Positions 17,589 through 26,882 of a DNA stretch of 64,000 bases are shown piece by piece. The stretch is taken from positions 1-64,000 of the forward strand of contig JARRNJ010000007.1 of NCBI GenBank assembly GCA_037385045.1. Reading direction: 5' to 3'. The notes under the pieces are model-generated. The model was not told where the DNA came from. It was given only the letters and a program-made list of their open reading frames with translations, and ran no database searches. The position numbers and the translations under genes are program-made. Position 1 is the stretch's first letter. Every line of letters begins with the position of its first letter. The DNA comes from JARRNJ01 sp037385045 (lineage in GTDB: Bacteria > Pseudomonadota > Gammaproteobacteria > JASBUN01).

Positions 17589-18728
17589 TTATGCCCGGAA
17601 GCGGAGCACTAGGTCCACTGCCGTATCCAACTGCCGGCGCTGGATATAGAAATGGGGCGAGAAGCGGATGCCGCCGCCGCGTTGGGCGCACATGACGCCG
17701 CGCTCCTGCAGATAAGCGTACAGCACCGCGGGGTCGGCGGTGCGGTGGCGGAAGGTGACAATCCCGGCGAGGCGGGCTTCGGGGCCTTGGGTGACAGGCT
17801 GCAGCGTGTCACTGTGTTTGTGGATTTTTTCCAACAGATAAATCGAGTGTTCCCGCACTTTGCGGCTGACGGTCTCGATTCCGACCTCCTGCAGCACCGA
17901 TAGGCTGGCGTGCAGCGCATGGATGCCGAGCATGTTGGGGCTGCCGCATTCGAAGCGCCGGGCCGACGTCGCCGGCTGCCACTCGTCGCGGTCGAAGTCG
18001 CCGCAATGCTCGACCATGTGCCAGCCGAACTGGCGCAGGGTGAGGTGTTCGCGCGCTTCGGGGCGTGTGTAGAACAGCGCCACACCTTCCGGACCCATCA
18101 TCCACTTGTGTCCATCGGCAACCACGAAGTCAGCAGCGGCGCTTTGGACGTCGAAGGGAACGGCGCCCAGGGATTGAATCGCGTCGACGCAAAACAGTAC
18201 CCCACTGCTGCGGCAGACGTTTCCAAGTTCCTCGAGGTTCAGGCGCAGGCCGGTCGCGTAGTGGACCGAGCTGACCGACAGCAGGCGGGTGCGCCCGTCG
18301 ATGCGGGCGGCAATGGCCGCCTCGGGGGTTTCGGCGGCCGCGATGTCGACCTGGCGCACTTCCACCCCCATGGGCGCCAGCGACTCCCATACAATGCGGT
18401 TGGACGGGAATTCGTGCGCGGGGATGACGACGTTGTCCCCGCTCTTCCATTCCAGGCCATGGGCGACCACCGACAGCCCTTCCGAGGTGCTCTTCAACAG
18501 TGCGATGTCGTCCGCCGAAGGGGCGTTGATCAGCCAGCGCAGCTGCTCACGCAGCTGCGTCTCCACCGACAGCCACTTCAGATAGCCTTGCGAACCGTGC
18601 AGAAGATTGTCCTTGGCGAACGATCGCACCGCGTCCGTGGTGCACAGCGGCCACGGCGACACCGCCGCGTGGTTGAGGTAGATGAGGCCGTCCTCAAGCC
18701 GGAATTCAGAATTCCAGGAAGCGGTCAT
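17589..18728 (-). CDS. Class V aminotransferase family PLP enzyme
   Basis: Fold-type I PLP enzyme of 379 residues. The start is ATG 18728 (MTASWNSEFRLEDGLIYLNHAAVS) with AAGGAA upstream. Family marks: YLNHAAVSPWP near the N terminus, LLKSTSEGLSVVAHGL, FCVDAIQSLGAVPFDV and the PLP-lysine motif VADGHKWMMGPEGVALFY. It resembles cysteine desulfurase/selenocysteine lyase-like proteins (COG0520), but I see no specific desulfurase cysteine loop. The substrate is unknown. It is separated from its neighbours and shows no pathway link. Confidence 0.8.
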   Translation of the reverse strand: MTASWNSEFRLEDGLIYLNHAAVSPWPLCTTDAVRSFAKDNLLHGSQGYLKWLSVETQLREQLRWLINAPSADDIALLKSTSEGLSVVAHGLEWKSGDNVVIPAHEFPSNRIVWESLAPMGVEVRQVDIAAAETPEAAIAARIDGRTRLLSVSSVHYATGLRLNLEELGNVCRSSGVLFCVDAIQSLGAVPFDVQSAAADFVVADGHKWMMGPEGVALFYTRPEAREHLTLRQFGWHMVEHCGDFDRDEWQPATSARRFECGSPNMLGIHALHASLSVLQEVGIETVSRKVREHSIYLLEKIHKHSDTLQPVTQGPEARLAGIVTFRHRTADPAVLYAYLQERGVMCAQRGGGIRFSPHFYIQRRQLDTAVDLVLRFRA

Positions 18729-18883
18729 TGCGGTTCCTTGATTTCTTTCCAGGCGCGCTGTGGTGCGACGCCTACGCCATGCCGCCAACGATCTTGTAGC
18801 GGCGCACGGAACTGCAGAGCGTATCAATATCCAGTGCGGTTATACACCCCGCGGCCGTGGGTGGTTTGCCGCGGCGTGCCGGA

Positions 18884-19423
18884 TCAGCGCCTCAACGCGG
18901 CCGCTACCAGTTTGTGGGCCACGTCATGATAGGTGGCGGCGAGGAGAGCGAGCGAGCGTTCGTTGCGGTAGGAGGCCGAGGAAACGACTCTCCCGTCCGA
19001 GACTGCGATGAATTGCATCGTGGCAGTGGCGACCTTGTAGCCGGGCACACCGCGCATTTCGTCGATTACGGTCTGGCCTCCGTCCATGGGCGTGACCGAT
19101 CCGACGACAACCGTGTCGGCGCCCAATTTCCTTCCCAGCTGAAGGATGCGTTTGCGGTACGCGTTGGAGGTGAAGTCGGCGTTGCCGAGCTTTTCGTGCT
19201 TCAGGAGCAGGACCACCGTTTGCTTGGGAATTACATCGGCTCCCTGTTGCAGCAGTTCGTAATTGATGCGATCGGCGAACAATTCGCCGTGAGGTCCGGA
19301 GAAGGGCAACACGGCGACCGTCGCCAACGACGCGGCTCTGACCGGCTGGGAAACGCGGGCGGCGTCGCGGGCGCAGCCCGCGACGAGCGCCAGCGCGAGC
19401 ATAACCATCACCAGTTTGCGCAT
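18884..19423 (-). CDS. Small lipoprotein, CsgG/GNA1162-like
   Basis: Predicted outer-membrane or periplasmic lipoprotein of 179 residues. The start is ATG 19423 (MRKLVMVMLALALVAGC), which gives a typical type II signal peptide with the lipobox cysteine at residue 17. The mature part has VAVLPFSGPHGELFADRINYELLQQGADVI and KLGADTVVVGSV. This is the fold signature of CsgG-like or peptidoglycan-associated assembly lipoproteins. Function is unknown. It is monocistronic between the aminotransferase and the GntR regulator. Confidence 0.7.
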   Translation of the reverse strand: MRKLVMVMLALALVAGCARDAARVSQPVRAASLATVAVLPFSGPHGELFADRINYELLQQGADVIPKQTVVLLLKHEKLGNADFTSNAYRKRILQLGRKLGADTVVVGSVTPMDGGQTVIDEMRGVPGYKVATATMQFIAVSDGRVVSSASYRNERSLALLAATYHDVAHKLVAAALRR

Positions 19424-19531
19424 CGCCTTGGCTCCACGACCTGAATCGGATGCAATGATAGTAGCACCACCCCGCGGGGCCGTCACCGCTCGGGAGCGTG
19501 CCGGGGAACGGGTAGTGCGGACGGCGCTGGG

Positions 19532-20266
19532 CTAGCGGATTTCGGTCTTGTAGCTGAACTTGTCGGCGCGGCCCTTGGTGGTGCGCACTTCGATGATCCG
19601 GTCGCCGGTGGTATGGGTGACGCGCTTCAATACCACCACCGGTGTGCCGGGGGCGATATTGAGCTTGGCGGCGGTTTTCCTGTCGGCCGCTTCGGCGGTG
19701 AGCGTCTCCTCCGCGCGGACCACAGGCACATTGAACTTTTCCACGATCAGGGCATAGAGCAGGTCGGGAATATGAATGTCCTCGTTCTCCAGTCCAGGCA
19801 CTACGTCGGCGCGCCAGTGGCAGTATTCCACCAAAACCGGCTTCTTGCGCACGTAGCCGATGCGCTCGATGAACAGTATTTCGCTCTTGGGCGCAACGCC
19901 CAGGCGCTCACAGATGTCGGGGCTGCCGGACTCCAGCCGGCGGATCGTCGTCTCCTTGTGAATGCGCACGCCCTTGCCTTCGGCGTCGCCGTAGGAGAAG
20001 AAGCGGAACAGGCTGTTGTTGAAATCGATGCGGGATACGTAGGTACCTTTGCCCTGGTGGCGGAACAGCACCCGCTGCCAGACCAGGTTGTCAATGGCTT
20101 TCTTCACCGTTCCCTGGCTGACGCCGAGCGCCTTCGCCAACTGCGGCTCCGACGGGACCAGGTCGCCGGGGATCAGTTCGCCCGAGTCGATCAGTTCGCG
20201 AATGTGTTCCTCGACCACCTGGTACAAGGGTTTGGTCTGGATGGGGCTGGGCGGCGGCCGAGTCAT
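19532..20266 (-). CDS. GntR-family regulator with UTRA ligand domain
   Basis: Transcription factor of 244 residues. The N-terminal winged helix includes SGELIPGDLVPSEPQLAKALGVSQGTVKKAIDNLVW and the wing HQGKGTYVSR. The C-terminal HutC/FarR-type UTRA domain includes ILFIERIGYVRKKPVLVEYCHW and ends EVRTTKGRADKFSYKTEI. It is divergent from the tctA-sau operon, so it is the likely local regulator of sulfonate use. The ligand is unknown. Start ATG 20266 follows GGAG. Confidence 0.88.
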   Translation of the reverse strand: MTRPPPSPIQTKPLYQVVEEHIRELIDSGELIPGDLVPSEPQLAKALGVSQGTVKKAIDNLVWQRVLFRHQGKGTYVSRIDFNNSLFRFFSYGDAEGKGVRIHKETTIRRLESGSPDICERLGVAPKSEILFIERIGYVRKKPVLVEYCHWRADVVPGLENEDIHIPDLLYALIVEKFNVPVVRAEETLTAEAADRKTAAKLNIAPGTPVVVLKRVTHTTGDRIIEVRTTKGRADKFSYKTEIR

Positions 20267-20650
20267 CGCAAATCTCCGTCTGGGGGCGCGGTGCTTCCGC
20301 TGGCCGCCGTGCGGCCGCTTCGATTCAAGACTGAGGGGGGATACCGATCGGGGGCGAGCGCCGTGACCGCGGGCGCACCTTGCGCGCGCCTCTGCCCGTG
20401 ACCGAGTAATTTTCCTGAATCAATGGCTTCCATGCGTTGCTATTGTATCCACATGGCGAGTGTCGCTACAGCATCCCCCACACAGTGTAACTTGACAAGC
20501 CTCGATGAGCCTGTTTAATTCAGCAAGGGACAGAAATAACTCATATAGATCAGTTGTCCTTACTATAGCACAACAATCATAAGCGCCACGCTACCGTTTC
20601 CTGCGCATACTCAAACCAACGGGGCAAGTGGCAAGAGGAGTCGATCGCCG
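20267..20650 (+). promoter_or_regulatory. Divergent control region with a sigma-70-type promoter for the tctA/sau operon
   Basis: This 384-base gap lies between the GntR gene and tctA. TTGACA (20492-20497) and TTAATT (20515-20520), 17 bases apart, form a good promoter reading towards tctA. Transcription would start near 20527, leaving a leader of about 120 bases. GTTGT (20553-20557) and ACAAC (20570-20574) form a small inverted repeat in that leader. It is a possible GntR operator, weakly supported. The GntR-proximal 130 bases are GC-rich and show nothing clear. Confidence 0.55.
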
Positions 20651-22171
20651 ATGGAGTTCCTGCATTATCTGCCGGATGCCTTGTCCGGCTGGAATCTGTT
20701 GATCCTGTGCCTGGGCACGGTGGGAGGGCTGGTGCTGGGGGCGACGCCCGGACTGAGTCCCACCATGGCGGTCGCACTGCTGATTCCGTTCACGTTCCAG
20801 ATGCCGGCGGATTCCGGATTGATTTTGCTCGGGTCCGTATACACGGCCACGGTCGCCGGGGGTGCGGTCAGCGCCATTCTGGTCAACATTCCCGGCGCCC
20901 CGGCCAACATCGCCACGGTGCTGGACGGCCACCCGATGGCCAAGTCCGGCCGCGCCACAGAGGCGTTGCACTACTGTTTCATCAGTTCGCTCATCGGCGG
21001 AATCCTGGGCGTACTGGTGTTGATCTTCTTCACGCCCGTGCTGGCGAACTTTGCGTTGAGTTTCGGGCCCTCGGAGTTGTTCTGGATCGCGATCCTCGGG
21101 GTGACCGTGATCGGGTCGCTGGGTTCGAAGTCGGTGCTGAAGGGGCTGTTTGCCGGCGCGGTGGGCTTATGGCTCTCGACCATCGGCTATGACCCGGTCT
21201 TGGGTGAACAGCGGTTCGTGTTCACCTCCGCCTTGACGGGTGGCATCAATATCATTGCCGCGCTGATCGGCCTGTTCGCCATTCCCCAGGTGCTGGGCAT
21301 GTTGGAGGATGCGGCCGGCGGCAAAAGCGGTGTGATGTACGATATGGAAAAGCGCAGCGTCTTTACCTCACTGCGCTACAACGTCCGTCGCCTGCGCGCC
21401 CTGACAGTGGGCAGCATCACCGGCATTATCGTCGGCCTGATACCGGGCGCCGGGGGACAGATCGCGGGATTGATCTCTTACGACCAGGCGAAAAAATTCA
21501 GCCGCGATCCCAGCCGCTTCGGCACCGGCGAGCCGGACGGGGTGATCGCCGCCGAATCGGCCAACAACGCCATGGTCGGTCCGTCCCTGGTGCCGTTGCT
21601 GACCTTGAGTGTTCCCGGCAGCCCGACCGCGGCGGTGCTGCTGGGCGGGCTGCTGATTCACGGGTTGTTTCCCGGGCCCAACCTTTTCACCACGCACGCC
21701 AAAGTGACCTGGACCTTCATCGATTCCCTGTTGCTGGGCCAGATCCTGATGGCGGTGTTCGGGCTGTGGATCAGCCGCTACAGCCGCTTCGTGACGCGTA
21801 TTCCCAACAATTTCATGGCCGCGGCGGTGACCGTCCTGGCGGTGTTCGGGACCTACAGTGTCCAGAACAACTTCGACGACGTGATGGTCATGATGACCCT
21901 GGGCACGGCGATGTATTTTGCCATGAAGCTGGGTTTCAGCCCGGCGCCGGTGGTGCTGGGTATCATTCTGGGTCCGATCGCCGAAACCAACTTTGCCCAG
22001 GGGCGCCTGATCGCGGACAGCGGCGCAGGGATGATGCCCTATTTCTTCACCGGCACCATGAACATCATCCTCATAGCGCTGTGCGTGGCCTCGGTCGGCT
22101 ACAGTATCTATGTGGAGATACGATCGATCAGGCGGCGCAAGAAAGGAGCATCCCAATGGCAAGGCGCTTGA
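20651..22171 (+). CDS. tctA: Tripartite tricarboxylate transporter large permease TctA
   Basis: Large membrane subunit of a TTT-family solute importer, 506 residues with about 11-12 hydrophobic segments. Family motifs are clear: LVLGATPGLSPTMAVALLIP near the N terminus, NIPGAPANIATVLDGHPMA, and GLIPGAGGQIAGLISYDQAK mid-protein. ESANNAMVGPSLVPLLTLSVPGSPT follows. The ribosome site is AGAGGAG. The gene order is tctA-tctB-tctC, then sulfonate catabolic genes, so the substrate is probably a C2 sulfonate such as sulfoacetate rather than a tricarboxylate. This is inferred from context. Confidence 0.92.
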   Translation: MEFLHYLPDALSGWNLLILCLGTVGGLVLGATPGLSPTMAVALLIPFTFQMPADSGLILLGSVYTATVAGGAVSAILVNIPGAPANIATVLDGHPMAKSGRATEALHYCFISSLIGGILGVLVLIFFTPVLANFALSFGPSELFWIAILGVTVIGSLGSKSVLKGLFAGAVGLWLSTIGYDPVLGEQRFVFTSALTGGINIIAALIGLFAIPQVLGMLEDAAGGKSGVMYDMEKRSVFTSLRYNVRRLRALTVGSITGIIVGLIPGAGGQIAGLISYDQAKKFSRDPSRFGTGEPDGVIAAESANNAMVGPSLVPLLTLSVPGSPTAAVLLGGLLIHGLFPGPNLFTTHAKVTWTFIDSLLLGQILMAVFGLWISRYSRFVTRIPNNFMAAAVTVLAVFGTYSVQNNFDDVMVMMTLGTAMYFAMKLGFSPAPVVLGIILGPIAETNFAQGRLIADSGAGMMPYFFTGTMNIILIALCVASVGYSIYVEIRSIRRRKKGASQWQGA

Positions 22172-22599
22172 CCGCAATCGGCGCGATCGCGCTCAGCATA
22201 TTCCTGTACTGGGCGGCGGCGTCGGCTGAAGACCAGGCCGCCTACCTGTTCCCCAAGGTGATCGCCGCCTCGATGCTGGTGTTGGCGGTTGCGATTCTGA
22301 TCCGTGAGTGGGCGCCGCGGGTTGGTGCCGATGCCGCGGCCGTGGTGTCGGTGCCGTGGGTCCGACTGTGGCCCATATTCGCGATTTTCGTGCTGTACCT
22401 GTTGGCGGCGCAGCAGTTGGGATTCTACGCTACGTCATTGCTGGCGTTTATTGCCATCGGCGTGGTCTACTCGCCGTCGGAGAGCAGCTTCGGCGACATC
22501 AAGCGTTGCGTGCCCATATCTTTGGTTTTTCTTGCCGTGTTGTATCTGGTGTTCGTTGTACTGTTGCAGGTCCAGACCCCTCGCGGGCTGTTGTTCTGA
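22156..22599 (+). CDS. tctB: Tripartite tricarboxylate transporter small subunit TctB
   Basis: Small four-helix membrane subunit, 147 residues, starting at ATG 22156 after AAAGGAG, inside the last 16 bases of tctA. It has hydrophobic stretches at about residues 5-25, 30-48, 68-88 and 112-138. Its sequence is poorly conserved, as usual for TctB; assignment rests on size, topology and position between tctA and tctC. Confidence 0.85.
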   Translation: MARRLTAIGAIALSIFLYWAAASAEDQAAYLFPKVIAASMLVLAVAILIREWAPRVGADAAAVVSVPWVRLWPIFAIFVLYLLAAQQLGFYATSLLAFIAIGVVYSPSESSFGDIKRCVPISLVFLAVLYLVFVVLLQVQTPRGLLF

Positions 22600-22687
22600 G
22601 CCGGACGACGAACTGATTTTGCCAGGGAAGCGAAGGACGTCATGGACGTGTTACACAAACGCCACAAGGCGGAGGAGGAGAGAGAAA

Positions 22688-23674
22688 ATGAAAAATAACG
22701 TATTTCGGTTCCTGAAACGGTTCGCGTTCGTCCTGGCGGCGGGTGCGTCGCTGATGATGTCGGCCGGGGCCCATGCCGGGAATTATCCGGACCGGCCTTT
22801 GAGTCTAATGGTGGCTTACTCGCCCGGCGGTGCAACCGACTTCCAGGCGCGCATCGTCACCATGATGGCGGCCAAATACCTGGGTGAACCGATCGTCATC
22901 ATCAACAAGCCCGGCGCCGGCGGCCAGGTCGGGTGGAATTGGTTCGCCAGCCAGGCCAAGCACAACGGCTATGAGCTGGGCGCTTACAACCTGCCGCATG
23001 TTATTTCCCAGTCGATCGTCTTCGACACCAAGTACAACATCCACAACCTGGAGCCGATCGCCAACTGGGGTGCCGACCCTGCCGTGTTGATCGTGAACAA
23101 GAGCAGTCCGTTCAACAACGTCAAGGAGTTCGTTGCCTACGCCAAGAAGCATCCGGGCAAGATCACCGTGTCGGGCGCCGGCCTGTTCGTGGGCCATCAT
23201 ATCGCCACGCTGCAGCTGGAGCGGGCGGCGGGCATCAAGCTCACCTATGTGCCCACCAAGGGCGGTGTGCCGGCCATGCAATACGTGATCGGCGGCAAAG
23301 TGATGGCCGGCTTCAACAACCTGTCGGATGCCTACCGCAACCGCGACCGGCTCAAGATCCTGGCGGTTGCCGATACCCATCGCAACAAGGAGTTTCTGCC
23401 GAATGTGCCCACCTTCGAGGAAGAGGGCATCAACGTGGACAATTCCAGTGTCAACTTCCGCGGCATCATGGTGCCGAAGGGTACGCCGAAATCGGTGATC
23501 GACTATCTGGCGAAGAAGGTGCCGGAGATGTTCCACGACAAGAAGGTGCTGGCGAAGATGAAGGCCGGCGGCTCGCCGGTGCGGATCATGGACCGCCAGG
23601 AAGTGCTGAAGATGTGGCAACACCGCCAGGCCTACCTGACCAAGCTGCTGGCGAAGCTGCGCAAGAAGAAATAG
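22688..23674 (+). CDS. tctC: TctC/Bug-family periplasmic substrate-binding protein
   Basis: Periplasmic receptor of the TTT importer, 328 residues. The start is ATG 22688 after a GGAGGAGAG ribosome site. A Sec signal peptide (about residues 1-30, cut after AGAHA) precedes the mature NYPDRPLSLMVAYSPGGATD. Bug-family marks are YSPGGATD, IINKPGAGGQVGWNWF and the domain-two PTKGGVPAMQYVIGGKV. It lies 88 bases after tctB and is followed by a strong hairpin. Confidence 0.92.
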   Translation: MKNNVFRFLKRFAFVLAAGASLMMSAGAHAGNYPDRPLSLMVAYSPGGATDFQARIVTMMAAKYLGEPIVIINKPGAGGQVGWNWFASQAKHNGYELGAYNLPHVISQSIVFDTKYNIHNLEPIANWGADPAVLIVNKSSPFNNVKEFVAYAKKHPGKITVSGAGLFVGHHIATLQLERAAGIKLTYVPTKGGVPAMQYVIGGKVMAGFNNLSDAYRNRDRLKILAVADTHRNKEFLPNVPTFEEEGINVDNSSVNFRGIMVPKGTPKSVIDYLAKKVPEMFHDKKVLAKMKAGGSPVRIMDRQEVLKMWQHRQAYLTKLLAKLRKKK

Positions 23675-23688
23675 TCCCTGCGGGGTGC

Positions 23689-23722
23689 CGGATGGCCGGG
23701 TTCGTTGCAGCCCGGCCATCCG
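23689..23722 (+). terminator. 12-bp stem-loop between tctC and the sauS-like gene
   Basis: CGGATGGCCGGG (23689-23700) pairs perfectly with CCCGGCCATCCG (23711-23722) around a 10-base loop. There is no T-run after it. It is more likely to stabilise or partly terminate the transporter mRNA, giving more TctC than enzymes, than to be a full intrinsic terminator. Confidence 0.65.
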
Positions 23723-23829
23723 CTGTCAGCGGGGTTCAATTGAACATTCCGCCAGGGTATGGTACATCTTCACACATATACATGAGTTAGACGGGTGGCG
23801 GCGTCGCCATCCGTGCAGAGGCCGATACC

Positions 23830-25278
23830 ATGAAACAGGAAAGCCAGGGTGCCGCCCGCGCCGCCGATGCCGCATCGGTCGTGCGCAGCCTGGTTGAGCG
23901 GGCCCGCCGTGCACAGCGCCTTTATGAGTCGTTTTCCCAGGAGCGCGTGGACGAAGTGGTGACCGCGGTAGCCTGGGGGCTGATCAATCCGGACCACAAC
24001 CGGATGTTGGCCGAACTGGCCGTCCGTGAGACCGGACTCGGCAACGTCGAGGACAAGGTCACAAAGAATCAGCGCAAGACTTTTGGTCTGTTGCGCGATC
24101 TCAGCCGTGCGCGCTCGGTGGGCGTTATCAATGAGGATCCCGACAAGGGCTTGGTGGAAATCGCGCGGCCGGTCGGGGTCGTGGGGGCAGTGGTGCCGTC
24201 GACCAATCCGGTGGCCACGCCGTTCAACAAGTCGCTCAATGCGCTCAAGGGGCGCAACGCCATCATTCTGTCGCCGTCGCCCAAGGGACAGGTGGTGTGC
24301 GAGCGCCTGGTGGGGATTATCCGGGAAGAGCTGCGGCGCGTCGGCGCGCCGGAGGACCTGGTGCAACATCTGCCGGCGCCGGGATCCAAGGAAGCCACCT
24401 ACGAGCTGATGCGCCAAGTGGACCTGGTGGTGGCCACCGGCTCGCAGAACAACGTGCGCGCGGCCTACTCCAGCGGCACGCCGGCGATCGGCGTCGGCGC
24501 CGGCAACGTACCGGTGATCATTGACACGGATGCCGATCTGCAGCTGGCTGCAGCCAATATTGCCGCGTCCAAGACCTTCGACAACGCTACCAGCTGTTCC
24601 TCGGAGAACAGCCTGACAATCGTCGATTCGGTGTACGACGACATGATCGAAGCGCTGTCCGCGCAAGGTGGCTGGCTGCTCGACCGCCAGGCCAGGCAAC
24701 GTCTGCAACAGGTGATGTGGCAAGACGGCCATCTCAATCGCAAAGTCATCGCCAAGTCGGCGGCCGAGATCTGTCAGGTTGCGGGCCTGCGGCCGCCCGG
24801 TTCGTCGCCGCCGCGGTTTCTGATGGTGGAAGAGAGCGGGGTGGGCGCCGATTTTCCGTTTTCCGATGAAAAGTTGAGCCCCGTGTTGACCGTTTATCGT
24901 GCCGGTGATTTCGCTGCCGCGTTCGACCTGGTCAGACGCATCCTCGAGTTCAAAGGCGCCGGGCATTCGGTGGGAGTCTACAGCCACAACGACAATCACA
25001 TCATGCGCCTCGGGCTGGAGATGCCGGTGTGCCGGGTGATCGTCAATCAGGCCCACTGCTTCGCCACCGGCGGCAGTTTCGACAACGGGCTGCCGTTCTC
25101 CCTGTCCATGGGCTGCGGCACCTGGGGCGGCAACAGCATTTCCGACAACATGAACTACCGCCATTACCTCAACATCACGCGCATCTCCCGGACTATCCGC
25201 CACGACGAGCCGACTCAGGAGGAGTTGTTCGGCGCGTTCTGGAGTAAGTACGGGATTACGCCGCCGGGCGGGCACTGA
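23830..25278 (+). CDS. sauS: CoA-acylating aldehyde dehydrogenase, SauS-like (sulfoacetaldehyde dehydrogenase)
   Basis: NAD(P)-dependent CoA-acylating aldehyde dehydrogenase of the AdhE/EutE type, 482 residues. ARPVGVVGAVVPSTNPVATP lies at about 113-132, the nucleotide-binding segment VVATGSQNNVRAAYSSGTPAIGVGAGNVPV around 197-226, and the catalytic cysteine in NATSCSSENS near 258. In sulfoacetate degraders, SauS interconverts sulfoacetyl-CoA and sulfoacetaldehyde. Adjacency to an AMP-forming CoA ligase and to xsc supports that role. Acetaldehyde dehydrogenase is the alternative. It is followed by the ligase after 11 bases. Confidence 0.8.
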   Translation: MKQESQGAARAADAASVVRSLVERARRAQRLYESFSQERVDEVVTAVAWGLINPDHNRMLAELAVRETGLGNVEDKVTKNQRKTFGLLRDLSRARSVGVINEDPDKGLVEIARPVGVVGAVVPSTNPVATPFNKSLNALKGRNAIILSPSPKGQVVCERLVGIIREELRRVGAPEDLVQHLPAPGSKEATYELMRQVDLVVATGSQNNVRAAYSSGTPAIGVGAGNVPVIIDTDADLQLAAANIAASKTFDNATSCSSENSLTIVDSVYDDMIEALSAQGGWLLDRQARQRLQQVMWQDGHLNRKVIAKSAAEICQVAGLRPPGSSPPRFLMVEESGVGADFPFSDEKLSPVLTVYRAGDFAAAFDLVRRILEFKGAGHSVGVYSHNDNHIMRLGLEMPVCRVIVNQAHCFATGGSFDNGLPFSLSMGCGTWGGNSISDNMNYRHYLNITRISRTIRHDEPTQEELFGAFWSKYGITPPGGH

Positions 25279-25289
25279 CAGAGGGCGTT

Positions 25290-26870
25290 ATGGAAACGAT
25301 TCGCAATCTGATTGATACATGGGCCGAAGCGGCGCCGGAGCAGGTTTTTCTGGTGGCGCCGGAAACCGGCAAGGAACTGACCGCGGGCGAGCTGCAAGAG
25401 CTGGTGCGGTTCGTCGCCGCCCGGCTGGCCGATCTGGGGTTGGAGAAGGGCGACAAGGCGGCTTTTTTGATGGACAACGGCTTGTGGACCACAGTGCTGT
25501 TCCTGGGCGCCATGTATGCGGGGCGGGTCATCGTGCCCCTCAATGCCGTGGCCGGACCCGACCAGCTGGCCTACGTGCTGGAACATTCCGATAGCAAGGT
25601 CGTGTTCGTCAACGAGCAGTATGCCGAGAAATTCGCGCCGATCATCGATGGCGCCGCGGAGCAGGTACGGATGATCGCGGCCGACGAAGATGCCGGGCCG
25701 AATTGGCCGCAAATGACCAACCCGACACCGGGAGACCCGTTGCCGGCGCTGGCCGCCGAGGACGAGGCGTTGATGATTTACACCTCCGGCACCACGGGGC
25801 GGCCGAAAGGCGTGCTGCTTAGCCACGCCAATGCCATTGCCGGTGGCGCCAACACCGCACGTGCCCACGACCTGACCGCGCAGGATCGTGCGCTGTGTGT
25901 GCTGCCGCTCTATCACATCAACGGTGAAATGGTTACTGTAATGGCCCCGCTGGTGAGTCACGGCAGTGTGGTGATGCCCCATCGGTTCAGTACGCCGCAA
26001 TTCTGGGAGCTGATCAGCCGCTTTCGATGCACCTGGTTCAGCGTGGTCCCGACCATCATCGCGTATTTGTTAGAGCAGGCGGAACGCGACGGCACACCAA
26101 CCGCACAGGGATTGAACCTTCAGCAGCTGCGGTTCGGGCGGTCGGCGTCGGCGCCGCTGTCACCGGATATGCATCAAGCCTTCGAGCGGCAGTTCAACGT
26201 GCCGGTGATCGAAACCATGGGATTGAGCGAGACGGCGGCCCAGATTCTTTCCAACCCCATGCCGCCTGCTGCGCCCAAGTATGGTTCGCCCGGCATTGCG
26301 TATGGCAACGAGGCCAAGATCGTCGATGCCGACGGCCGCGTGCTGACCGACGGCGAATCGGGTGAGCTGATGATCCGCGGCCCGAACGTGATGAAGGGCT
26401 ATTACAAGAACCCGGAGGCCACGGCTAAGGCGCTGGAGCCCGACGGCTGGCTGCATACCGGCGACTTGGCGTTTCGCGACGCTGACGGCTATTACTTCAT
26501 CACCGGGAGACTGAAGGAAATCATCATCAAGGGTGGGGAGAACATCGCCCCGCGGGAAATCGATGAAGTGCTGTACCAACACCCGGCGGTGCTGGAAGCG
26601 GCCGCGTTTCCCGTGCCGGACAAGCGTTACGGCCAGGAAATCATGGCCGGCGTCGTGCTCAAGCCAGAAGCTCAGTGCGACGAGGGAGAGCTGGAGACGT
26701 TTTGCGAGGGGAAGTTGGGCGGTTATAAGTGCCCAAGAAAGATCTGGCTCCTGGACACTCTGCCCAAGGGACCTTCGGGCAAGATCCAGCGTCTCAAACT
26801 GGCCGAGCTGGTGGAGCAACCGGCGAATGCCACCGCCGATAACCAACATCAAACTGCATCGTCGAATTAG
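25290..26870 (+). CDS. sauT: AMP-forming acyl-CoA ligase, SauT-like (sulfoacetate-CoA ligase)
   Basis: Member of the adenylate-forming ANL superfamily, 526 residues. A3 motif YTSGTTGRPKGVLLSHANA is near residue 165, A5 MGLSETAAQ near 310, A7 GWLHTGDLAF, A8 YYFITGRLKEIIIKGGENI and the A10 lysine in LPKGPSGKIQRLKL. The C-terminal domain is complete. Between the SauS-like and Xsc genes it most likely makes sulfoacetyl-CoA from sulfoacetate, ATP and CoA. Substrate specificity cannot be read from sequence. Confidence 0.8.
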   Translation: METIRNLIDTWAEAAPEQVFLVAPETGKELTAGELQELVRFVAARLADLGLEKGDKAAFLMDNGLWTTVLFLGAMYAGRVIVPLNAVAGPDQLAYVLEHSDSKVVFVNEQYAEKFAPIIDGAAEQVRMIAADEDAGPNWPQMTNPTPGDPLPALAAEDEALMIYTSGTTGRPKGVLLSHANAIAGGANTARAHDLTAQDRALCVLPLYHINGEMVTVMAPLVSHGSVVMPHRFSTPQFWELISRFRCTWFSVVPTIIAYLLEQAERDGTPTAQGLNLQQLRFGRSASAPLSPDMHQAFERQFNVPVIETMGLSETAAQILSNPMPPAAPKYGSPGIAYGNEAKIVDADGRVLTDGESGELMIRGPNVMKGYYKNPEATAKALEPDGWLHTGDLAFRDADGYYFITGRLKEIIIKGGENIAPREIDEVLYQHPAVLEAAAFPVPDKRYGQEIMAGVVLKPEAQCDEGELETFCEGKLGGYKCPRKIWLLDTLPKGPSGKIQRLKLAELVEQPANATADNQHQTASSN

Positions 26871-26882
26871 GAGGACAGCATA

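Noticed and set aside
17589..18728. Considered as a cysteine desulfurase feeding the sulfur genes
   Set aside because: There is no desulfurase cysteine-loop motif or iron-sulfur/sulfur-relay neighbour, and the nearest sulfur genes belong to another operon on the other strand.
23770..25275. A 501-codon minus-strand frame opposite the sauS-like gene
   Set aside because: No recognisable domain, and it mirrors the codons of an acylating aldehyde dehydrogenase on the plus strand.
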